64,000 nt of DNA from Massospora cicadina (GCA_022478985.1 JAKSZP010004225.1:1-64000); one strand, 5' to 3'; positions 1 to 11,020 are shown, counted from the first letter of the stretch. Made by a program: numbers and translations. Notes: generated from the sequence alone by a model not told the origin.

Positions 1-1240
1 CTTTAGCTCAAGCTCCTTCTGTTGGGCTATCTTTATTTTAACACTGATGACTAGTTCCCTTGCATTAGTCCAGTGCGCCATGCACCACCACGCTGGGAAC
101 TGGAGAGTTATAGAGACTCTCTTAACATTAGACAGCCAAGCCCTTTAATTTACATGCACAAACTTTTTCTGTGTGGGACTTTCAAAAATTGCAAATGGTG
201 TGCACCAGCTGTCAGACATGAACACGATGGGGATTATTGGATTTTTGGGTTTTGCTTTAGAGGGCTGGTTCTTCTTTGGATGCAGAATGAAGTGTCGAGC
301 ATCTATTGTGTGAGGACAATAGATAGGATGGTGATTATAATTTATCTTTAGCTTCTTGGTAGTATTTAATTTGTATACCCTGTCATTTTTACTTGGACGA
401 TGGCACGCCGCCCTGATCTTACTAATACCAAGTAAAAACTGATTAATACAAAAGAAAGTACTAAACACAAAAAAGTTTATAAATTAAATTATAAACAAGT
501 CCAGTAGTTGAATATATTTATTAGTGTCAACTTAAGGGTTATTTATAGGGCTTAATGTTAACCACATCTTACCCATGACGTCTTACTTTCAGTGGCATTT
601 GGCCACATAAAAAGTTTGTAAGAACGTCTACAATACTTTGACTCAGGGCGTCATGCTCAGCCTCAGGGTCAGTGTAAACACCATCATCATCCTTGAGATG
701 GCGTTTCGTCATGTCTTCAAAATAGCTGAACCAATTTACTTTCACATGTAAGTGGCAGCACATACCAAAGCGATTTGTATCACTAATTAGTAATTAATTT
801 GATCAAAAACTTGACTGACATTAAAAACTAATTTTGACATAGACCAACAAAGCCCACATGCCCGAGTCATTAAATCAAAACTTAAATTTAAGTTTGACCT
901 AACCAACAAATCCCTCAAGCCCATGTCATCATAGTCAAATATAATTAAGTGAAATCGCTAGGCCACAAATTCAAGTTTGGATATACTTAGGATATCTTTG
1001 GTTTATAATAAGCGACAATTTAGATCCAGTCAACCATTCAACAGGGCCCACCACTGTTTTTGCATTTTGCTGATGGTTGGAGCATCTTGGCATTATTCAT
1101 GCTACCTACAACTGGAAAGTACCCACCCTTCTTACCTATACCTGGTGGATACAGATGCTTCACGATCCATGAGTCATGATTCCCCAATTTTACACTGAAA
1201 TTCTAAAATTGATACGTATAAAATTTTTTTTCCTCAGCGC
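1..1240. other. Intergenic or relic DNA without a supported gene
   Basis: Only short frames of about 60 to 107 codons occur here, on both strands and without recognisable motifs. A stretch near 95-125 resembles the reverse complement of about 2410-2440 (gagagttayagasactctct-like), which hints at related repeat copies in opposite orientation. The sequence is AT-rich and I see no RNA gene, LTR end or domain. It is probably old repeat DNA, but I cannot assign it to a family. Confidence 0.4.
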
Positions 1241-2480
1241 CACATTTAAATGGTGCAGACAGGATCATTGATAAAGGGCCTGGTGGTGATGGCCTTGGAT
1301 AATGGTGCACAATCCGTCTCCAAAAAAGGTATGGTGCTGTTTTTGGTCCAAAATGCGTTTTATAATGACGTTTTTTTATATACCACTGAGCCCTGCATCT
1401 TCTCTTATGGCTCAGATATGGAACCCATTTCATTGTATCAAATCACCCCAGAGAACCCATGCTTGACAACAAACATGATCCACAGAACCCAGGAGTTGGA
1501 AAAGGAGTTCTATTACAATATAAAAACGTCTATGCGGTTGATGAAGATATGGTGGGATATGTGACCTCAGTAGTAAGAGTGGCCAACTACCACTCTCATT
1601 ATATGATGCTGAAACGTACCCTGGAGGCATGCTAATGCCAAAGAAGCTTTTTGTATTGAAGTGTTGGCGTTGTCTGATTTGAATAAAGACCATTATGGAT
1701 ATAATTGTCGACTGATACCTTTATCATCACCTTTAGGAAAAATCAGCACTACTATTTTGGTGTATACAGGAGCCTCTGAGTTTTAGATTAACCAAGACCT
1801 AGCCAACTACCTTGAGCTGAGTTACTTTCCAGGTGGTATAGTTAGGGAAGGGGCTTCCCAAGGTATACTAACGCTGAAAATTATAGGGTTAGTGTATTAT
1901 CAAGTTGGCAAATATCATTTGTCTGACCGCTTCCAAGCTATCAAAAGCTTCTTGTACCCTATCATTTTGGGTGTAGAGGCAGCGAAAGTTTGATGCCAGA
2001 ACCAGCTTGAAAGACAATACCTTGTCCTTAACTTTGAAGAATGGTCACAAGCTATTTGCCCCTTTGGCTGAAGCACACTCTCAGGGCGAATTTTCCCCAC
2101 TGGCCAGATATCCACACACTCAGCCTTTCCCCATTTCTGAAGCTCTCTTTAGAATTCCCTTACCTTCCTATTTGGAGGGGTTGAATCTTCCTTTGATGCG
2201 GCTTCAGCTAAGCACTACCAGCACACTCATAGTTTGATTACAAGTTCAATCTCAATGTGGATTTGGTGTGTATCAGTTCCACAATTTACCCTTGAACTGT
2301 ATGGGTGGAAGCGGCCTTAGATGCATGGGTTAAGGAGCAGTTAGCCAAAGGTGCGATTTTTAGCAAACCTCCCATGTACGTTCCCCACTTCTCTTTGAGG
2401 AGAAAGCTGTTGGTGTCAAGAGAGTGTCTGTAACTCTCTCGTTCCCATAAAGATGATGTGGGATGCAAACCCACATTGCT
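1241..2480 (+). pseudogene. Decayed retroelement fragment: retropepsin and start of RT
   Basis: The best evidence is at about 1742-1990. The frame reads ILVYTGASEF, a stop, INQDLANYLEL, and later YPIILGVEAA, which follows the retropepsin layout (LVDTGAS flap region, then the ILG motif). The catalytic Asp codon has become Tyr (GAT to TAT) and a stop follows five codons later, so the protease is dead. From about 2310 the frame VEAALDAWVKEQLAKGAIF resembles the lead-in to a Ty3 reverse transcriptase, and RSPLLFEEKAVGVKRVC (about 2383-2430, another frame) resembles the first RT block. Homology stops near 2480. No LTR or primer site was found for this fragment. An open frame at 1250-1564 lies upstream without a recognised domain. 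Confidence 0.5.
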
Positions 2481-3365
2481 AGGGAACTAGCCGTTAGGAG
2501 AATGGGAAGGAAGGCACCTCGAACTGTGCCTGTGCAAAAGGCACCCCAGGCAAGGGTGTAAAGCGCAACATAAAGTACCAGGTAAGTCAGGAATATCACA
2601 GCTTGAGTGGACCCCAAAGGGGAGTCCATAATCAAATGTAACTTGGCGTCAGGGGCCTTGGGTGCCTTGATCTGGAGGGGACCTGGGCGGCCCAAGGGAG
2701 CACCTGGGATTTTTGTAATTTGCAATAAAAGGTAGTGGCCCAAGTAGTTGGAGACCTCCCCAAAGAGGTCCACCACCAAGTTTGCCCAAGGAACCATTGG
2801 TAAAAAACGTAAAATAATGGGTAAATTTATTAAAGAAAGTCGACCAATGAGGAAAGTTGGTCGCAAAAACCATATTTAAAGTGGGCTGGGGTAATTCATG
2901 TTCTGAGGAGGTGCGCCCAAGCCTTGACGCTCCAATAAACAGACGCTTCCATCCATTTTCATAAAACACCGAAAGTGCCTTCACTCAAGTAATTGATTGA
3001 AGCTGTATTTTACCTGAACTTAAAATTTCATAACTCAAATGGGATTTGAACCCCTGATCTGCAATTAAATGAATCAAACTGTCATGTTTAAAACATAAAT
3101 CGTTTGTTTCAGTGCCTGGGCCAAGATAAGAGGCTGGGCGTTTTGCACCCCATTAGTATCAACCTGGGCATGCTTGGCTTGCACCCAGCGTTGATCTAAG
3201 GTGTGTTTCAGGTCAGGAAAAGCCTGAAGTTACACCTTCTGGGCCTCCTGTCACCCAGCCTTATCTCTAGCATCAGTTCCTACTATTATGTCATCCAACC
3301 ATGACAGTTGGTACCTTACACCCATGCGTAGATTAAGGTAATCTCAACAAGGTCACATTACCAGA
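2481..3365 (-). other. Unassigned segment with overlapping minus-strand frames
   Basis: Two minus-strand frames overlap here: 2360-2866 (168 codons, several hydrophobic stretches that could pass for membrane segments) and 2649-2984 (111 codons, Gly/Pro-rich). Neither shows a motif I recognise, and the first overlaps the plus-strand RT remnant. Around 3110-3300 the minus strand reads like Gln/Lys-rich gag-type protein with stops. The segment ends exactly at the left LTR of element A. It may be a relic of another retroelement; a real host gene is not supported. Confidence 0.25.
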
Positions 3366-4318
3366 TGTTAAGATCTTTGGCTTTGTTGGATCTCTTTTTA
3401 GCCCTGGATTTCAGCTGCACAGATTCGTGGATCCTAGCGTTGATTATTTGTGTGGTTTTGATAGACTGAGGCAATAATAGTATGAAGACTATTATGGTTG
3501 ATTGCCCAAAAGCCACATTGAGAGTAAAGCCCAATGCTAAACTGGTGCTTCTTCTTCTTGAAGATATTCTTGTACTGGTAGGGAACACTCTCCCTATTCC
3601 CTTCTCACAGAGCCAAGCAAAGATTTTGATATTGCTAACCTAAGGATATCTGATTCTTGCACTCTTTTCTTAAAAGTGATGTTTAAAACAACCAATGTTT
3701 AAGCAACTAAGCTAATATCAGTTTGAATCTGCTTTTTATAAGGGAATTATTTTGGGGGTTTTATAGTAGGAATTGGCACACAACTTTTCAGCTGTCCGCC
3801 GAGAATATTTGTGCTCCTATACTGGTTTGCCCCTCAGAGTTAGGCACCAAATATCATCAGGTACTGTTGCCTTGGGTTTTTTAGGCAGCATAATCCTTGG
3901 GTGTTTGGCGGACCAAACAATTTGTATTAGGTACTTGAAACCAATTGTTTTGGCCAATGACAATTACACTCTTCCTCCAGCGTTCAAACATTTTGGTTGT
4001 TTCTGATGACTCCAATATGTTCCACTCTGGAAGATTCCCTATAATTCAACTATCAGTTATCATCCCAATATTGAATTATTGCTTAATTTTGTTGGGGATG
4101 GTGCCTGACGAAATTATCTGTCAGTGGCCTCAAATATCCTTGGGGATGATTCCCGACAATAATTTATTAGACAGCGACTTCTAATATCATTGGGGATGCC
4201 ACCCAATGATATTCTCATCAATTAGCCACTATTGCTAATCCTCTACAATTATAACCTAATCGTCAAATCTCATATTTGGTCAAAGGGTTGGATTATGTGG
4301 TCATCTGCAATTCTGACA
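3366..4318 (-). repeat. Element A 3' LTR
   Basis: Read on the minus strand it starts TGTCAGAATTGC and ends near TTAACA. It aligns along its length with 10078-11020. A 20-bp hairpin taatagtatgaagactatta lies at 3475-3494 and is kept in the partner LTR. On the internal side it abuts a purine-rich tract on the minus strand, as expected of the LTR made at the 3' end. Confidence 0.85.
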
Positions 4319-4335
4319 CATCCCCCTTCTTGACC
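4319..4335 (-). other. Polypurine tract of element A
   Basis: The minus strand reads GGTCAAGAAGGGGGATG directly against the TGTCAG start of the 3' LTR. A purine run in this position primes plus-strand DNA synthesis in LTR elements. Similar runs sit against the 3' LTRs of C, F and G in this window. Confidence 0.65.
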
Positions 4336-4890
4336 AGATATCCAATGGAAGGGAAAACCTCAGGAATAGAAGCCGCCTCAGCTAGAGTTCATATTTGGTT
4401 TGTCATATTTCTATATCCTCAGCGTAGTGCATCCCTGTCCGCACTCAACGCCCATATGCTCTGCTTAGTTTGATGACTTTGTATCCTTGATTGCTACCTG
4501 TTGCCACCTCTTATCAAGCACAGTTCCCATGACATCATGCCATGCCAGTCCCATCTTTTCATCAGTTGTGAGAGATCAACTAATCCACCTGTACAAACCC
4601 CAGGATGGTTCTTGTTGGCACTCTTGTCACCTGTACCAACCCCAGGACAGGTCTTAACATCTTGTTGATATAGACTATTCCGGCAGACCTAGTTTCAGCC
4701 CTTCCTGATCCTGCCAACGCTTGGGACTCATGCCCACTACTATTCCTTCCTCCACGCTTGGTAGGTGGGAATATCACCAGATGCATTACTGTTTGAATTA
4801 AACTGTTTTTTAATATTTTCTACCTTTTTTTGTATTTTTATGCATCTTTTTTATTTTTTTTGCCTTTGTTATTTTTTATTTAATTTTTCC
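4336..4890 (-). repeat. Element A 3' untranslated region with short tandem repeat
   Basis: This is non-coding DNA between the integrase stop and the polypurine tract. About 4583-4666 holds two imperfect copies of a 45-50 bp unit beginning cacctgtacMaaccccagga. The part next to the integrase (4780-4890) is T-rich on the plus strand. The 3' region of element B (11021-11500) matches it in layout, though less well in sequence. Confidence 0.5.
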
Positions 4891-5940
4891 TTAAGTCCAA
4901 TACTTTAAGTATTTCGCATGGACTCTATTGACTATGCAACCATCCTCAGTATTCTTGATTGTATAGGCATCATTTGCCAACTTGGCGATAATTTCAAATG
5001 GTTCCATCCATAGGGCATCCAACTTATTTTTTCTCCTAAACCCATGGGTATCACAATAGGCTACCCTATTTCCCACATGGTATTCTTTCAATGTAAGTCA
5101 ATTCTGGTCATCCATTTTCTTTGCATTGATTCTTTTTCTCATTGTCATATTGAATGCCTGAGATTGTAATTCAATCAGGATATCAGCCAGTCAGGATAGA
5201 TAATGTTTGGCACTCATCCCCAAAGATGGCTCTACTGCTGAATACAATATTGGCGGCAATGTGGCTTTCCATCTATATAACAGTTTGAATGGCGTTTTCT
5301 CAGTCACCAAATGGTAACTGATATTATAAGCAAAAGTGACCAAACTCAGATATGCTCCCCACGTGGAAGTTTTCCCCGCAACCAATTTTTGTAAGGTTGA
5401 GGCTAGAGTTGCATTCACTCTTTCCACCATTCCATTTGTTTCTAGACAATAGGAGACAGATACAACATCGCTGATTCCCATTAATTTGTTAAGCCTGGGA
5501 ATCACATGTGAAGTAAAGTTGGTTCCGTTGTCAATAAGAATGACTTGAGGGCAACCATGATGATAGATCACTTGATCAAGTATAAACTTCGCCATACTTA
5601 TTGCATCTACTTTGCTGAGGGCTCTCGTTTTGACCCATTGGGTTAAGGGATCTATTGTGACAATTATATGCTTCACTCCTCTGGTGCTGATACTTAAGGG
5701 TCCCATAATGTCTATGGACACCGTGTGCCATGCAAACCCAGGGCGTACTAGACAGTATCCTACGATGTTCTTGTGCAGTTTATGCAGCTGACATTCCACG
5801 CAACAGGCTAGGTAATCCATGACATCATAGCTGATCAATTCCCAGTAATAATACTGGAAAATATGATACACTGTTTTCCTTAGGCCACCATGGCCAAAGA
5901 CCTTGTGAGCGGCTCAAACAATTTCCACTTGTTCTGATGG
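4891..5940 (-). pseudogene. Element A integrase (core and C-terminal domain)
   Basis: The uninterrupted core frame runs 5871 to 5191 (226 codons). It shows the zinc-binding CxxC (CCVECQ), then the three catalytic acidic residues in context: SIDIMGPL, LIDNGTNFTS and [11 protein letters not shown]. The spacing fits a DDE/DD35E retroviral integrase that inserts cDNA into the chromosome. The C-terminal part continues in 5091-4891, after stops, with VGNRVAYCDTHGF and VNRVHAKYLKYW, resembling the GPY/F-type module; I see no chromodomain. The N-terminal His residues lie just upstream of 5871 in decayed sequence. The core is the best-kept gene part in element A. Confidence 0.8.
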
Positions 5941-6149
5941 TTTAGAAAATAAAACCTATTTTTCTTTGATCATTTTGTATAATTGATTGTCCTTAAATTT
6001 GGTATTTTCCATGCTTTTCATAATGTATTCCAAATTTCTTGGGGTTCATCCCCAATATCTCCTTTGATCATTAGCTGTAATAGTGCATCAGCCTAGGATA
6101 GACCACATGAACAACTGGAAATTGAGACAATCCATCGTCATTCTAATGT

Positions 6150-6657
6150 TTCATTCCAGCCTGATGGATAATTTTGAAATCATAGGCTTGCAGCTTTAAA
6201 GCCCATCAGGCAAACCAGCCTTCTGGTTCCTTCAGGTTATGAAGCCAGCGCAGGGATGAGTGGTTGGTTATGACTTTAAAGTGCATTCCATGTATGTAGA
6301 CTTAGAATTGTTTACAGGCATGGATGACTGCCAGACACTCTCGCTCTGTCATGGTATAGTTTCTTTCCACTGGCAACAGTGTTCTGCTCTGTAAGCTACG
6401 GGATGTTCATCCCTGTTGTCATCTAATTGACTTAGAATGGACAAACTCGCCATTAATGAGGCATCCGCTTGGATTATGAAAGCCTGACTAAAATTCAGAT
6501 ATTTCAACAATGGGCTGCTCATGAGATATTTTTGAAGCTTATCAAATGACTTCTGGGCCTCTTCGTTCCACACAAATCCCTTTTTCAGATCCTTGAGTTG
6601 GTGAAATAGAGGTTTGGTGATTCCAGTGAAGTTTGATGAATTGGCGATAGTACCCAA
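6150..6657 (-). pseudogene. Element A RT connection and RNase H domain
   Basis: The frame 6657-6349 (102 codons) reads the RT thumb/connection (PLFHQLKDLKKGFVWNEEAQKSF is the typical lead-in) and then the RNase H start with IIQADASLMA, the first catalytic Asp, and the HPVAY block. It continues after a break with YTMTERECLAVIHACKQF and a decayed HSSLRWLHNLKEPEG down to about 6150. RNase H removes the RNA template strand during cDNA synthesis. Stops make this copy non-functional. Confidence 0.75.
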
Positions 6658-6659
6658 CC

Positions 6660-7330
6660 TTTTTTAAAAGACTTGAATATCCCAAACATTTTTTGGGATT
6701 GACATCCACTCAATAGCTTCTAATTTCGTGGGTTGCAGTTGTAATCTGTTAGAGTTTATAACAAACCCTAAGTATTCAAGTTCTTTTTTGAAATGTGGCA
6801 TTTTATCGGCTTAATTTTTGATTTGCTGCTGCCAACCTCTTAAAAACTTCCTCTAGATGCTCCAAATGAATGGAGAAGGTCCTACTGAAGACATTGATAT
6901 CTTCTAAGTATACTAGCATGCAGGATAGCTTCAGGTCACTAAGTATGGAATCCATAGCACGCTGAAAAGTCGCTGGCACATTTCATAATCCTTGGGGCAT
7001 TCTGGTTGGCTGGTATAGTCCTTGTGCAGTAATTATCACACAATTTCTCTGATCTTCTTTTGGCAAATCGATTTGCTAATAGCCCAAAATCAGGTCCATA
7101 GCTGAAAACTGTTTTGCCTCCCCCAGGCGATCAAGCACATTGTTGATTGGGGCAGCAGATAGGAGTCTTTTTTAGTGATCTTGTTTAGTTGGCAATAGTT
7201 GATCACTACTCAATTTGATCCATCCTTCTTTTTTACCAACAGGATCAGGCTCGCCCATGGGCTAGATGATGGAACGAGTAATCCATGTTCAACTAACTTT
7301 CTTATTTCATTGCTGACATCCGCTTCCACT
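6660..7330 (-). pseudogene. Element A reverse transcriptase palm and fingers
   Basis: Minus-strand translation with stops gives LLVKKKDG, an INYCQLN block, KKDSYLLPP, LDRLGEAKQFSAMDL, MPQGL and finally LVYLEDINVFSRTF at about 6890-6925. These are RT blocks 1 to 5 in order. The YxDD box reads YLED: the first of the paired aspartates is Glu. Several in-frame stops are present. The pattern, including the EHLEEVF tail after the box, is Ty3/gypsy. Confidence 0.75.
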
Positions 7331-7559
7331 GCTCTTGACCTATGAACAGGTCTCATTTGTATCGGTGTACATTCCCCACTATCAACTTTGTGGAGTAAAT
7401 TTTTTGCGCATCTTAAGTCATGGTTGTTCTGAGCAGATATTGTCTAATATTTTTCAAATAATCAGAGCACATCCTCCTGCTGATTTGTAGTCAGATTGGC
7501 TAGCTGCTCACAATCTACTAATATATTGACACTTTTGGTAACTCCTGAGCAATTCCATT

Positions 7560-7870
7560 TCAGAAAATGATCCAAATTCATGAAAAGTGTATAGTTCCAC
7601 CATTGGGAGTAAGTGCAGAAATGCAATGATCTGATTTTTTTCAATTTTCATTGGCTTCTCTCCCAGATTGGCTACTAATACTCATATTTTTTGTGACCTG
7701 GCATTAAGATCCCTGACACAACCCACAGTTCAATCCTTGATTTTTCCCAGAAATTGATGATTTTTCCATATAGCTGTTCTGGAAGTTCCACCATTAACCT
7801 GGTGTTAATTATGATTTGAGCCCCAGCGGAATAGTGTTCATGGCGTTTGCCCTTAGAAGTATTCCCCAAT
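7560..7870 (-). pseudogene. Element A dUTPase-like connector between protease and RT
   Basis: The frame 7902-7675 gives IIINTRLMVELPEQLYGKI and then VVSGILMPGH. After a one-base shift it goes on as LLVANLGEKPMKIEKNQ and IIAFLHLLPMVEL. The order (hydrophobic strand with NT-L, P-x-x-x-YG, SGI-x-x-PGH, a strand with N-LG, then KNQ-IA-L) resembles the trimeric dUTPase layout (TGLAVELP-YG, GVID, IAQL). The catalytic PRS and Asp are not visible, so enzyme activity is unlikely. Matching segments lie in the same place in elements C, E and F. It could equally be the general PR-RT connector seen in other Ty3 elements, with only a shared fold. Confidence 0.45.
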
Positions 7871-7999
7871 TCTCCATTGTTTCCATCAGCATTGGTTTCC
7901 ATTTCTGTCTGAATAGTTTATAGTAAATGGGTATAACACCATCACTATAAATCAAATTGACAAAATTATCCTTCTTTGTCAGCGGAGTTTTTCCTTTCA

Positions 8000-8560
8000 G
8001 CTGGTAAACCAAAGGCAACGTCTGCCATAATATCGTCAGGGTGTTTTCTTCAAAATTGTATTTCACCCCATACTTCCTCTAGAACTCTGTCCCAATAAGT
8101 ATGTCATAGTTTGGATTGGCCAGCACTATAGTGGGAGCTGACACCATCAGCGATCCAAACCAAAGTTGTAGCGCACTGTAGGCTCCACATGAGATGGTAA
8201 CGTCTGGTCCAGCCATTCCATACCCTTTTCAATGCTCCAAATCTGGTGAGATTTTCATACGTTTCACTAATTTGGTGGAAACAATGTTAATTGGCGCTTC
8301 ACTATCAATTATGGCTCGGAATCTTATTCTATTGACTAGAATATCAACATAGGTACACTCTGAGTACTGTAATAAAGTATTTACTGAATGGATAATAGCC
8401 TTATTTGCTGAATCAAGTGTGTGGACTATTTGAGCAGATAAATTGGGGAATGACTCCTTAATCGCGCTGATAGGTAAAAAAGTTAGCATCATCCAACTTC
8501 GTTTTTACTAAGTCTTCAGGGCTCTCAGCGGATCTAACTTTCTCTGCTAGCTGTCATATT
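8000..8560 (-). pseudogene. Element A retropepsin (aspartic protease)
   Basis: The frame 8492-8229 ends in FRAIIDSEAPINIVSTKLVKRM, the active-site loop. The usual D-S/T-G-A reads DSEA, with the Gly replaced by Glu. The following decayed stretch (about 8210-8060) has the second half, including NYDILIGTEF-like sequence, the ILG motif of retropepsins. The protease would cut the Gag-Pol precursor. Upstream residues (AIKESFPNL, LLQYSECTYVDI) are shared with element C at 20270-20400, which helps define this family. Confidence 0.7.
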
Positions 8561-8799
8561 TAGGGCCAAGCGACCTCACTAACAATTTTGGGATTGATCC
8601 CCTTTGCTTTGGCTCGAGTTATAGCATTAACATCCAAGTTAATTCCCTGATGGAGCAGATCTGGTGAATCATCATCCGCAAATAGATCATTGTTATCAAT
8701 TTCCTCTCATTATGTTAGTCAGGACAGGTTTATCAGCAGTACTACATCATCCCTGATCTAGACTGCAGGTCCTTTTCCCAAATTTGAACCAGTCTCTTG

Positions 8800-10022
8800 A
8801 GGTTGGATGAGATTAATCTGATTCTTCAGCTTTCTTTCCTGACACTGGGCAATTACATGGCCTGACTTCCCGCATTGGAAACAGTGGTTTGTTGATTTGT
8901 ACACTCGATTTTGAACGTCAGGTTTACTTCCAAACACAACTTGATTCTCAGATTCTTTAGATGGCTTGGCGAATTTGACAATATTTTGGCCTTCGTTTGA
9001 ATTACTTTAAAAGTATGATTGGGAGCATCAAACGTGGCTTCAATTATCTTTAGATGGTCTACCATCTGAGAGGTCGTTGTTTCAGTCACTAGTGCTGCCA
9101 CCATAATCTGATGCAAGTCTTGGTAGGGCTGAAGTGCTGACTGCATGGCTATGTATGCATCAGAGTCTCTTAACACATTCGCTTCTGCCAAGATCTGAGC
9201 TTCTTGGTAAAAACAGTTGGCGAAACTAGCCAGAGTCATCTTTGAGAATTAGATACCCATGAACTCTTGTTTACAATTTGCCATCTGAATAGGGCTTAAA
9301 AACTACAACACAATGGCAGCTTTGGCTTCCGCGTATAACCAATTGTCCCCATTGAGGTCAGGAAGCACCAGATTTTGGCAGTCCGTGTAAGGCAGTTCAT
9401 TATGGTTACTGCTTTTTGTCAGTCCGCATAGCTGAATATGGTCTTCTCAAATAAGCGGAAGAATGCTGAGGCGTTATCCCAGTGAAAGGTAGGAAATTTT
9501 GGCGTATTTCAAAATTCCTCAGTTGTTCCGCTAATAAAGCCTCTGACCCAGCTACTGGAGAAGCCATAGGAGTGACTTTGGGAGTCATTTCTGACACACC
9601 AGCAAATGTATTAGGCATGTTTCAGGGTGGAGAGGTCTTATTGCTTGGTGTTTCACATGCCTTTGCTTTGGCATCATTTACCTCAAATTGTTTGCAATCA
9701 CATTGGTGTTTATCCAACTCCTCTATATGCTTAGTCATTTTTGCCATCTCCTCATGAAACTGTCAGATGCGTTCTCAATCCACTTACCATTCAGTTTTCT
9801 GAAATAAAATTTCCTTGACAAGTTGCCCTCTTTCCGCTTCAAAGAGGCAACTTTTCTGCATAGGTCATTATTAACTATTCCTGATTGTTCAAACGTTTCC
9901 TCCTCCTTGATCATACACTCCTCCAATGTTCTAACATCGTCCTGAGATGCCAAGCTGAACATATTTTCATTGAGAGCCTGTAGTTCCGCCCGGAGCTTGT
10001 GAAGCTCTTCCTTAAAAGACAT
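8800..10022 (-). pseudogene. Element A gag with coiled coil and CCHC zinc knuckle
   Basis: The frame that starts at 10022 (MSFKEELHKLRAELQAL) forms a heptad-like coiled coil. It sits 36 bases after the primer-binding site, so it is a better start than the Met at 10049. The middle is broken: 9618-9406 and 9239-8853 are the main remaining frames, the latter with FANCFYQEAQILAEANVL, a capsid-like block shared with other gags here. At about 8838-8880, in another frame, lies CFQCGKSGHVIAQC, an intact CX2CX4HX4C nucleic-acid-binding knuckle. Gag would form the particle and package RNA. Frameshifts make this copy non-functional. Confidence 0.7.
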
Positions 10023-10057
10023 CGTTATTTTAAAAATGGCTTTTGACAACTCAACTA

Positions 10058-10077
10058 CCCCCTGTAGTGAGCACCAA
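10058..10077 (-). promoter_or_regulatory. Primer-binding site of element A
   Basis: Immediately inside the 5' LTR the minus strand reads TTGGTGCTCACTACAGGGGG. The TGG start and position are those of a tRNA primer site; the matching tRNA would end CCCTGTAGTGAGCACCA. The same site recurs in C, E, F, G and H. Confidence 0.8.
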
Positions 10078-11020
10078 TGTTAAATCTTAAGCTTTGTTAG
10101 ATCTCTTTTTAGCCCTGTATTTCAACTGCACAGATTAGTGGATCCTGGCGTTGATTATTTGAGTGATTTTGGTAGACTGGGGCAATAATAGTATGAAGAC
10201 TATTAATATGGTTGGTTGCCCAAAAGCCACGTTGAGAGTAAAGTCCAACGCTAAACTGGTGCTTCTTCTTGAAGATATTCTGGTAGGGAACACTTTCCCT
10301 ATTACCTTTTTGCAGAGCCAGGCGGAGATTTTTATTTTGCTAATCCTAAGGATATCTGATACTGACACTCTTCTCTAAAGAGTAATGTTAAACAACCAAT
10401 GTGAAACAACTAAGCTAATATCAGTTTGAATCTGCTTTTATAAGGGAATTATTTGGGGTTTTTATAGTTAGAATTGGCACACAACTTTTCAGCTGTCCAA
10501 TGAGAATATTTGTGCTCCTATACTGGTTTTGACCCTTAGTGTTAGGCACCAAATCTCGTCAGGTACCATTGCCTTGGGTTTTCTAGGCAGGATAATCCTT
10601 GGGCGTTTGGCGGACCAAACAATTGGTATTAGGTACATGAACCCAATTGTTTTGGCTGATGACAATTCCACTTTTCCTCCGGCGTTCAAACATTTTGGTA
10701 TTTTCTGATGACTCCAATCTTTTCCATTCTGAATGATTCCCTATATTTTGACTATTGGGATTATCCCAATATCAAATTAATGCTTAATTTTATCAGGGTT
10801 GATTCCCAATGAAATTATCATCTGTTGGTGGCCTAAAATATCATTGGGGATGATGCCAACAACAATTCATACTCAGCGACTTCTAATATCATTGGGGATT
10901 CCACCTGACGATATTCTCATCAGTCAGCCACTATTGCTGACCCTCTAAAATTATAGCATAATCGTCAAATCTCATGCTTGATCAAAGGGTTGGACTATGT
11001 GGTCATCTGCAATTCCAACA
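10078..11020 (-). repeat. Element A 5' LTR, also the 3' LTR of element B
   Basis: On the minus strand it starts TGTTGGAATTGC and ends GATTTAACA. It pairs with 3366-4318. It carries TATA-like sequences on the minus strand (ttataaaag at about 10434-10442 and tataaaa at 10460-10466), so the promoter of A probably lies here. The hairpin taatagtatgaagactatta is at 10186-10205. On its right side (11021-11031) the minus strand has a purine-rich GCAAGGGTAGA, which fits a polypurine tract of a second element. Confidence 0.8.

Larger units (their letters stand above)
3366..11020 (-). mobile_element. Element A: Ty3/gypsy LTR retrotransposon, minus strand
   Basis: Two LTRs of about 0.95 kb (3366-4318 and 10078-11020) flank an internal region read on the minus strand in the order PBS, gag, protease, dUTPase-like connector, RT, RNase H, integrase, polypurine tract. 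The order RT then integrase makes this Ty3/gypsy rather than copia. The LTRs are clearly alike but differ by substitutions and small indels, and the genes carry several stops and frameshifts, so the copy is not recent and not autonomous. The five bases to the left (ccaga) do not match those to the right (tctac). The right LTR is followed by another element's polypurine-like tract and 3' region, so A and B appear to share an LTR. Confidence 0.9.

Noticed and set aside
2360..2866. A membrane protein gene on the minus strand (168 codons)
   Set aside because: It overlaps a plus-strand RT remnant, has no recognised motif, and sits in transposon DNA. The hydrophobic pattern can arise by chance from the opposite strand.
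4580..4786. Small minus-strand gene in element A 3' region
   Set aside because: The frame spans the tandem repeat of the untranslated region and shows no domain.
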